A stretch of 30,549 nucleotides of DNA from a virus, in IMG/VR virus record IMGVR_UViG_3300048924_000053, positions 1 to 30,549 of that record. The stretch is one strand, 5' to 3'. Shown in pieces: positions 7,988-13,388 of the stretch. The position numbers were made by a program, and so were the translations under genes. Position 1 is the stretch's first letter. Each line of letters opens with the position of its first letter. The notes under the pieces are model-generated. The model was not told the DNA's origin. It saw nothing but the letters and a program-made list of their open reading frames with translations, and made no database searches.

Positions 7988-8011
7988 GTTTGAAAACCAC
8001 AGGGGATGACG

Positions 8012-8650
8012 ATGACTTCTATCATCGAACGCTTGGCATTTGCTAATCCTGAAGAAGAAGCTTCTTTTGAAGCCTCCGGGATGGAATACGAAAACGAGAT
8101 TTACATCTCGGGTTATGATCTTCAGCAGATCGTCACCACAGCGACGTATCACGAAGGTCAGGAGCAATGGGGGATCTTTGTACCCAAGTCTGATCAGAAC
8201 GCCTCCAGCGGCTCTATACGCGTTCGTATGACCGAACACGAAGACAGCTCAGTGGTTTATGAACAAACCACCAAGACTGACGCTAAAGAGAAGGGTAAGC
8301 TTGAGAACGAGCGTCCTTCTGATGAAGTAATGTTCGGCCAGTTTAAGCTGATGGCTGATCAGGGTCTCATCAAGATGCGCTACGTCATTGAAGCTACCAC
8401 TCGCGATGGCGTTCCCTTCAAGTTTGAAGTGGACATCTTCCGTAACGGTAAGGGTGAAGTAGTTCCATGGGCGAAGATCGATGCTGAACTTCCGGATGGT
8501 TATGAACTGACCCCTGAAGAGATCCCATTCACTCACGATGAACTCATCATCCTGACCCCTGCCATGAAAGTGGACCGTCAGGCTGAAGTGAACAAGAAGG
8601 TCGCTAAGCTGTACGAGACCTACTTCCGCAGCCCTAACGTACACGTATGA
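8012..8650 (+). CDS. CYTH-like (triphosphate tunnel) domain protein
   Basis: This 212-residue protein follows the order of CYTH-fold motifs. They are an acidic N-terminal strand with ExE (E25, E27, E29) then ISGY at 32-35; IRVRM at 69-73; a strand ending in T-x-K (Q85-K88); LENER at 97-101; IKMRY at 120-124; FKFEVDIF at 136-143; and AKIDAEL at 154-160. CYTH enzymes act on triphosphates, for example cAMP synthesis, thiamine-triphosphate or polyphosphate hydrolysis, inside an eight-stranded barrel. The signature ExExK is imperfect here: the lysine position appears to be Tyr31. It may therefore bind rather than hydrolyse its ligand, or the alignment is off by a residue. ATG at 8012 is chosen over 8006 because AGGGG (8001-8005) directly abuts the latter. 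It is followed closely by a 49-codon gene. The family call is by motif order only. Confidence 0.6.
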   Translation: MTSIIERLAFANPEEEASFEASGMEYENEIYISGYDLQQIVTTATYHEGQEQWGIFVPKSDQNASSGSIRVRMTEHEDSSVVYEQTTKTDAKEKGKLENERPSDEVMFGQFKLMADQGLIKMRYVIEATTRDGVPFKFEVDIFRNGKGEVVPWAKIDAELPDGYELTPEEIPFTHDELIILTPAMKVDRQAEVNKKVAKLYETYFRSPNVHV

Positions 8651-8658
8651 GGTGCTGC

Positions 8659-8808
8659 ATGTACGCTAACAAACTAGCGCTGGCTATCCACGCTGCATTG
8701 TTTCCTACTGAATATAGTGAACAGCAGCGGCGTGAGGACGAAGCGTGGGCTCGACAGCTCTATCAGATCAAACATCCGAATGTGATGCCGATCTACTTCG
8801 TTACTTGA
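8659..8808 (+). CDS. Small protein of 49 residues
   Basis: The reading frame begins MYANKLALAIHAALFPTEYS and ends KHPNVMPIYFVT. A GAGGTG Shine-Dalgarno overlaps the stop codon of the CYTH-like gene, four to five bases before the ATG, so translation is probably coupled. The N terminus is a short amphipathic or weakly hydrophobic helix and the middle is charged (QQRREDEAWARQ). There is no full membrane segment. It ends 13 bases before a strong terminator, so it closes the operon. I do not recognise it. Its codons look phage-like and the ribosome site is good, which supports a real gene despite its size. Confidence 0.6.
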   Translation: MYANKLALAIHAALFPTEYSEQQRREDEAWARQLYQIKHPNVMPIYFVT

Positions 8809-8821
8809 TGGCATAAGCCGA

Positions 8822-8871
8822 CATAAAGACCGTGGGGAAACCCACGGTCTTTATGCTCTTTCTTTTTTTTT
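8822..8871 (+). terminator. Strong intrinsic terminator closing block A
   Basis: A perfect 15-bp stem (8822-8836 with 8841-8855) closes on GAAA and is followed by CTCTTTC and nine T residues. It ends the + strand operon containing the CYTH-like and 49-residue genes. The - strand gene that converges here ends at 8897. In the opposite direction there is no T tract, so it is directional. Confidence 0.9.
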
Positions 8872-8896
8872 GTGTAACCACCCTAGCAGTGAGTTA

Positions 8897-9307
8897 TCAC
8901 ATCGAACTAAGCACTTTGATCAACTCAATAATTTCTGGGATGTTCAGGCCATTCTTGGCTGCTACCAAGACGGTGACAAACAGAATACTGAGACCAACCA
9001 ATTTCTGAAGCTCACTCGGCGACCATGGAGCTGTTGGCGCTTGAGCTGTCGCAGGGGTTTGGAGAGGGGTAGGAGTCGGATTCTGACCACCGGCAGCCAC
9101 GCCGAGACTCGAGGTCAGAATCATATCCTGCGTAGCCACGTCCAGGGTTGCGAGTGCATCCTGGATCTCCTTAGCTTCTGCGGTGCTTGGGTCCAACTGA
9201 CGATCACTTGGAAGGAAGCCGTTGACCAGTGTGATCAACGTAGGCTCCCAGGTGAAGCCCACCGCCGGGTTCTTTGCCATAAGCGAGATAGCATCTCTTA
9301 CGTTCAT
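8897..9307 (-). CDS. Small membrane protein with Pro/Thr/Ala linker (holin-like in outline)
   Basis: This 136-residue protein is predicted from ATG at 9307, with GGTGG five bases upstream; a GTG at 9316 in the same frame has no better ribosome site. Residues 1-70 are soluble. Residues about 73-97 are a low-complexity linker (GGQNPTPTPLQTPATAQAPT). Residues about 103-120 (LVGLSILFVTVLVAAKNG) form one hydrophobic segment, followed by a short amphipathic helix (IPEIIELIKVL). One terminal transmembrane helix could suit a holin, a spanin-like protein or a virion protein inserted during entry, but no lysis gene is adjacent; the endolysin is over 10 kb away. It is the last gene of the - strand block B and follows the resolvase after 70 bases. 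Function unknown. Confidence 0.65.
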   Translation of the reverse strand: MNVRDAISLMAKNPAVGFTWEPTLITLVNGFLPSDRQLDPSTAEAKEIQDALATLDVATQDMILTSSLGVAAGGQNPTPTPLQTPATAQAPTAPWSPSELQKLVGLSILFVTVLVAAKNGLNIPEIIELIKVLSSM

Positions 9308-9335
9308 GGGAACCACCAGATGTCATGTGAAGTGC

Positions 9336-9356
9336 ATGACGGCCTAAGGCCATCAT
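9336..9356 (-). other. Hairpin between the resolvase and the small membrane-protein gene
   Basis: On the - strand ATGATGGCC pairs with GGCCGTCAT (one G-T pair) around TTA. It lies in the 70-base gap 9308-9377 with no T tract behind it. It may slow transcription, protect an mRNA end or mark a processing point between the two genes. Confidence 0.4.
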
Positions 9357-9377
9357 TAATCTACATTAACTCCCTGT

Positions 9378-9971
9378 TTATGTAAATGCTTTAGCGGCGT
9401 CAAGCGCAAGGAATCTGCACACAGTGATGCCGTCAACGGAGTGTTCGTCAAGATCCTTGATCGAGATACCTTCCCCCTCAACGATGTTCGCATCATCCAT
9501 GATAAATTGACGAATTAATTCTTTATCGGTTTTATATTGCCCTTCCGGACACACCGCTTTCTTTGCCTTACCGGGAGAAACTTCGACGAATTGTAACGTC
9601 CGTCTATGTTTATAGCAAGTATCGTCCAAATACTTCATGGCCGTTACAAGCGTCCGGTAGGTACTGATGTTTAGATGAGAAAACGGAGCCTCACATCCTA
9701 CGATGTCTGGGTCGTACTCATCCAGTATTTCTGCAAGGCGGTCATTTACAACAAGCAACCGAGCGTCAAGGTTGCCTCTGTTCGATGCAACCCCCGCGTA
9801 CTTGTTATAAGCTGATTTATCAGCAGTAACAGTTTCAGCAAAGATTACAGTCGATATACCTGTACGAAGATCGTGGTCTACAATCGTAAACCCGACCGTA
9901 TTGGTGCCGTTGTCGATACCGAGGATTCGATATATCCAATGGCCGCTGAATCCTGGCTTAAGTTCGAACAT
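9378..9971 (-). CDS. RuvC-like Holliday junction resolvase
   Basis: This 197-residue protein shows the RNase H-fold motifs of RuvC in order. They are a first strand ILGIDNGTNTVGF with D20, VGCEAPF with E94, SPGKAKKAV at 132-140 giving a basic DNA-contact segment, and DEHSVDGI with H177 and D180. The D-E-H-D set matches the active-site pattern of Thermus RuvC, where histidine replaces the third acid. RuvC-type enzymes cut four-way junctions symmetrically using two metal ions. In a phage this would resolve replication branches before packaging. The ATG at 9971 is the only sensible start, but no Shine-Dalgarno lies directly before it; AAAAGGAG occurs 29 bases upstream, beyond a stable hairpin. 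The gene sits among structural genes on the - strand. Length is close to bacterial RuvC (about 170) with a short N-terminal extension. Confidence 0.85.
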   Translation of the reverse strand: MFELKPGFSGHWIYRILGIDNGTNTVGFTIVDHDLRTGISTVIFAETVTADKSAYNKYAGVASNRGNLDARLLVVNDRLAEILDEYDPDIVGCEAPFSHLNISTYRTLVTAMKYLDDTCYKHRRTLQFVEVSPGKAKKAVCPEGQYKTDKELIRQFIMDDANIVEGEGISIKDLDEHSVDGITVCRFLALDAAKAFT

Positions 9972-10008
9972 GACTGGTAGGCGCTACCGAAGTAGCGCCA
10001 CTCCTTTT
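9972..10008 (-). promoter_or_regulatory. Hairpin-bridged ribosome binding site of the resolvase gene
   Basis: On the - strand AAAAGGAG (10008-10001) overlaps the stop codon of the upstream gene. Next comes a perfect 8-bp stem, GGCGCTAC with GTAGCGCC (9999-9980), closed by a TTCG tetraloop, then eight bases and the ATG. Linear spacing is 29 bases, far too long, but with the hairpin folded only nine unpaired bases remain. Phage T4 gene 25 is reported to use a comparable intramolecular hairpin. No T tract follows, so a terminator is unlikely. Confidence 0.55.
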
Positions 10009-10891
10009 AAGCGCCGGTGCCGATCGTTTCAAGGGTAGGGATCGACTGAGTGCCGAGCATCGGGATTTGGTTACCGACGTCGAATTGCAGAGTCAATTCC
10101 TGTTCGTTGTAGTACAACGCCTTGTGGTCAGCAGCGAACGCGTAGATTTGAGTACCGATCGCTTCGTTGAACTGGGTAGTACCCGAAGTGGTCTGTACGG
10201 TAACAGTGCGGTCAGCGGCTGTGCAGAGTGCGAACTCCGACATGATCGCGTATTCCTCGTCACCACCATACAAGATCTTGGACACGTTGACGTACTCTTG
10301 CACGTCAGTAGTGGACAGGACGACTGGCAGCAAGGCAGATACTGCCAGCTTCACGTCAGTGGTGGTAGCGGCGCCGGTAGACGGCAACTGGATCGGTTCT
10401 GGGTACAGGTTCGAGGTGTTAGGCACGAACACGACTTCAGTAACGATACCATCTTCGGTAGTGATCTTCTTCATCACTACAGTCACGTCATCCGTGGAGA
10501 CGTGAATACGCAGACCGAAGTAAGCGTAGTAGTTGACACCGTCAACCAACATCTCTACACGCAGAGCGTACTTATCGCGGATGGACTTTGGAAAGTCATC
10601 ATCCACAGGACGCATTGCCATTGGCATTGGGTTGTAGAGCGAAGCGTTGTCGGCGTAGTGGTCCAAGATCGAAGTCTTGGCAATACCGTTGTTACCGATC
10701 GACGCGGTGTGACCTTTGTTACCAGCCATGAGGATGCAGAGCTTCACACGCTCAGTGGCGGTAGGACGCGCGTTCTCTTGAACTTCAAGACGCTCGTTCA
10801 TGGTGGACTTGGCATCAATCACCGGATTTTGTCCGAGGAGTAACGAAACCAGAAGCTTAGCGCCGTAGACTGTGGCTTGTACCGTATTCAT
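10007..10891 (-). CDS. Probable virion structural protein, 294 residues
   Basis: This is a soluble, beta-rich protein beginning MNTVQATVYGAKLLVSLLLG. There are no transmembrane segments apart from a mildly hydrophobic N terminus (residues 9-20). The middle part (YALRVEMLVDGVNYYAYFGLRI, MKKITTEDG) and the Thr/Ser-rich C-terminal third resemble jumbo-phage virion proteins in composition. AAGGGA lies six bases before the ATG. Its neighbours upstream are three paralogous structural-looking proteins, and its stop codon overlaps the resolvase Shine-Dalgarno. The codon bias towards C-ending forms is stronger than in adjacent genes, suggesting an abundant product. No specific family is recognised. 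Tail, neck or baseplate assignment is inference from gene order. Confidence 0.6.
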   Translation of the reverse strand: MNTVQATVYGAKLLVSLLLGQNPVIDAKSTMNERLEVQENARPTATERVKLCILMAGNKGHTASIGNNGIAKTSILDHYADNASLYNPMPMAMRPVDDDFPKSIRDKYALRVEMLVDGVNYYAYFGLRIHVSTDDVTVVMKKITTEDGIVTEVVFVPNTSNLYPEPIQLPSTGAATTTDVKLAVSALLPVVLSTTDVQEYVNVSKILYGGDEEYAIMSEFALCTAADRTVTVQTTSGTTQFNEAIGTQIYAFAADHKALYYNEQELTLQFDVGNQIPMLGTQSIPTLETIGTGA

Positions 10892-10900
10892 AGCTGTCCC

Positions 10901-11875
10901 TTAACGTGAGAAGAGTGGTGGTGTGGATGCGTGGTTAAACGGCAGGTTTCCGGGAACCTTGCTGTCCGAGTACCGGTACGCAATCTTGAGGACACCAGTG
11001 ATGTTGTTACACCATTTGCTCAGATCGAGACAGAACACGTAATTGTACGCTGGATCATTCACGGTGTGTGCGGTGCTCACGAAGCCGTTGTAGATGACTT
11101 CAGAGCCGTGGACGTTGAAAGGCAGCTCCTGATCAGGCACAGAGACCCATTCGTCCCCAGTGAGACGACGGAGCAGCTGTGGTAGATTTACGAGGTCTGC
11201 CCACACGTAACCGGTTGGAATCGTGTACAGATACGACTCGGTAGCCCGGCGATCATCGTGGGACATGAAAGCGTCCGACAACTTCAGCTCACCATCTTCC
11301 AGAATCAGATCAACTGGAGGCAAGCCTTGGTTGCTGTCGCTATAGAACTGACGAATGTCCAACAGCGAATCGATAGTCGAGCCGAGCAGCGTCAGAGACT
11401 GACGCGTGATCACTTTGAAGTTACCTGTGAAGATCAAATGATCGCCAGAGATAGTGATCAGGTAATCGGTGTTCTGAAGAGCTGGCAGCAGACCCTCACC
11501 GATAGGTTCCTGAGAAACCAGTTCGATGGTGATTAGCGCAGGTTCCAGGAACAGACCGTACTGTTCGTGCAGTGCAGCGATGATCGCAGCATCTGTAAGC
11601 TCAGGAACGTGAATCGCACAAGGCTCATCGTTCAAGATTTGACCGATGTCTACACGGCGATACATCAGGCGCTGAACTTCCTCACTCCAACCGTTGGTCG
11701 AGGCGAACTTGATATCAACTGACGTCAGTCCTTCCTCACCTTCAACAGTTGGAAGACCGAACAGTAACTGCTCAGGTTTCAGCAACCGGTTGTTTGTAGC
11801 GTTGATGTAGTCGACCAGCAGCTCCTTAGAGGGCTTGCTGTATCGAGCTATCCTTGGTTTCTTGAGTGTGTACAT
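10901..11875 (-). CDS. Probable structural protein, largest of three sharing a repeated domain
   Basis: This 324-residue protein starts at ATG with a strong GAGGTG four to five bases upstream. By eye it shares an ordered set of short motifs with the two genes that follow upstream (11891-12400 and 12419-13378): a P-x-x-x-G-x-x-x-TSVxI segment (LPTVEGEEGLTSVDIKF), an xYRRVxI segment, and an aromatic-x-G-strand segment (HLIFTGNFKVIT). The C-terminal 120 residues (from about YLYTIPTGYVW) are distinctive and contain KWCNNITGVLKIAYRY. No membrane segment, signal peptide or catalytic motif is visible. The likely role is a beta-sandwich structural element of tail or baseplate; this is inference from the repeated fold and virion-gene context. 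Confidence 0.6.
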   Translation of the reverse strand: MYTLKKPRIARYSKPSKELLVDYINATNNRLLKPEQLLFGLPTVEGEEGLTSVDIKFASTNGWSEEVQRLMYRRVDIGQILNDEPCAIHVPELTDAAIIAALHEQYGLFLEPALITIELVSQEPIGEGLLPALQNTDYLITISGDHLIFTGNFKVITRQSLTLLGSTIDSLLDIRQFYSDSNQGLPPVDLILEDGELKLSDAFMSHDDRRATESYLYTIPTGYVWADLVNLPQLLRRLTGDEWVSVPDQELPFNVHGSEVIYNGFVSTAHTVNDPAYNYVFCLDLSKWCNNITGVLKIAYRYSDSKVPGNLPFNHASTPPLFSR

Positions 11876-11890
11876 TTATCACCTCAGGCC

Positions 11891-12400
11891 CTAGAAAGCA
11901 GGTGGCCACAATCCGTCAAGTATATTGTTCGAGAAAGCGTCGGAGAGGAGGATCGAAGTCCCAGGTTCTCCCAGCGTTACTGTCGTTTCACCAACCCATC
12001 TCAACGAATTCGGTTTGGCCTTGAGGATGAAGCTGCTACCCGTAACGAGTGCGTTCTCAAAGTCCATGTCCGTAATCACCAAACCTGAAGCTAACGCGAT
12101 GTTGTTCATCACGCCCTTTACCGTAATGGGCGGCGTTAGATCCAGACTCATACCACCGAAGACGTCCGCTACGTGCAATCTATTGTAGCGGTACGTCATC
12201 TGACCTGTATGTTGTCTATAGATGTTTTCATCCGTAGACTCATGCGTGGTGATCACCACGTTGGTCACAGCACCTTCAACAATCATCGGAGGACCGATGG
12301 ATGCGAACTCTGCTCTCAAGTGGAGATTGAAATGGTTATTGGCCATGATCAGTAACGCCACGGCAGGATCGAACTTCAATAACCGTAGCGTGTCAGTCAT
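11891..12400 (-). CDS. Probable structural protein, shortest copy of the repeated domain
   Basis: This 169-residue protein appears to be little more than one copy of the domain shared with its neighbours. PPMIVEGAVTNVVITTH corresponds to PVSLGGVNTSVKVSI in the adjacent 319-residue protein. MTYRYNRLHV corresponds to FTFEYQRISL, and SLRWVGETTVTL corresponds to SYRWVGEVDCVI. The ATG at 12400 has only a weak Shine-Dalgarno (CGGAT), and the preceding gene ends 18 bases away, so expression may rely on coupling. Because it is the minimal version, it best defines the domain borders (about residues 25-165). No enzymatic motif is seen. Confidence 0.6.
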   Translation of the reverse strand: MTDTLRLLKFDPAVALLIMANNHFNLHLRAEFASIGPPMIVEGAVTNVVITTHESTDENIYRQHTGQMTYRYNRLHVADVFGGMSLDLTPPITVKGVMNNIALASGLVITDMDFENALVTGSSFILKAKPNSLRWVGETTVTLGEPGTSILLSDAFSNNILDGLWPPAF

Positions 12401-12418
12401 GGGATTATCCGTTAGGTC

Positions 12419-13378
12419 TTAAGATGTCCGAGTGTATTCAACCAAGATGGCGCCACAGTAAGCCAACGAGTTGTTGGCGAACGTCACTGGGAAGGAAGCC
12501 TTAGCCCCTACCGCAATAGTAGGCATCGCAGTTGGTTTAATATCAGTCGCTGCAATCACACATCCCATTTGCGCTGAAAGTAACGCGGCGAGTTGTGTCA
12601 TGTTAGCGTAGCCTGGTCCACCGAACTTAACAGGGCGTCTGAAGGTCAATGGCCACGATCTGCGACCGTAGTAGACCGTCAGTGCCCCGATGTAAGGAAC
12701 GCCGTTGAACGTCAACAGGAGAGCTGTGTTGTCACCAGCATCCTGAGGTCCATTCTCAGATACCTGAGAGATGGTGAACATGTTCGATTGGATCGGCTCT
12801 GCCAACGAGGCAGCATTCATCAAGTTCAGGTGAGTAGCAATCTGATTCTTGATGTTAAGGCTAATGAACGCATCGGTGTGAGACAACGTCAGCGTATTAA
12901 CCAGAATGCGGCCAGCGATCTCAAGACCCAGACGGGCAATCACGCAATCAACTTCACCTACCCACCGATACGAGTCGGCGGATGAGATTACTGCGACTGT
13001 ACCCAACTGATCGTAGCTGTCTTCAACGAAGTCAGTTTCACTGATCGGAATCCGGTACGGCCAGAAGAGATTACCCATCAAGTCTTTTGGAGTCGATGGT
13101 ACTTCAGCCGCTACAGATAGATTCACCCCAGACAAGAAAGCTGGCAGGCTAATCCGCTGATACTCGAATGTGAATGTACCCACCCGATCCCACAGACTAA
13201 CTGGCGCCTTGCTCTTGTCGATCGACACCTTAACGCTGGTATTGACACCACCAAGCGATACAGGCGCCTCTATCTTCAGATGTGTGGCTTTGAGGGGAGC
13301 TTTTAACTTCTCCCCAATTTGAGCCCTCAACGCATCGAGTGGATGCATCTTCAAGAGTGTTTCTGGTGCAATGCTCAT
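12419..13378 (-). CDS. Probable structural protein with repeated domain and C-terminal extension
   Basis: This 319-residue protein starts at ATG with AAGGA about eight bases upstream; the preceding gene stops 11 bases before it. Residues about 35-210 carry the motif series shared with the next two genes (APVSLGGVNTSVKVSI, GTFTFEYQRISL, SYRWVGEVDCVI). The remaining hundred residues (from about SNMFTISQV) form a second domain with LTVYYGRRSWPLTF and a C-terminal segment, GAILVEYTRTS, typical of immunoglobulin-like or beta-sandwich edges. No membrane segment is present. Tandem arrangement with two paralogues suggests gene duplication and, by inference, hetero-oligomeric assembly in the same virion substructure. 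Confidence 0.6.
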   Translation of the reverse strand: MSIAPETLLKMHPLDALRAQIGEKLKAPLKATHLKIEAPVSLGGVNTSVKVSIDKSKAPVSLWDRVGTFTFEYQRISLPAFLSGVNLSVAAEVPSTPKDLMGNLFWPYRIPISETDFVEDSYDQLGTVAVISSADSYRWVGEVDCVIARLGLEIAGRILVNTLTLSHTDAFISLNIKNQIATHLNLMNAASLAEPIQSNMFTISQVSENGPQDAGDNTALLLTFNGVPYIGALTVYYGRRSWPLTFRRPVKFGGPGYANMTQLAALLSAQMGCVIAATDIKPTAMPTIAVGAKASFPVTFANNSLAYCGAILVEYTRTS

Positions 13379-13388
13379 GAGTGCATCC

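Noticed and set aside
7977-8009. A 10-codon leader peptide (MFFLFENHRG) overlapping the terminator T tract and the ATG at 8006
   Set aside because: The apparent Shine-Dalgarno is only two bases from the ATG and lies in the terminator stem; most likely coincidence.
10067-10843. A 258-codon + strand frame opposite a structural gene
   Set aside because: Shadow frame; Val/Arg/His-rich and inconsistent with the operon direction.
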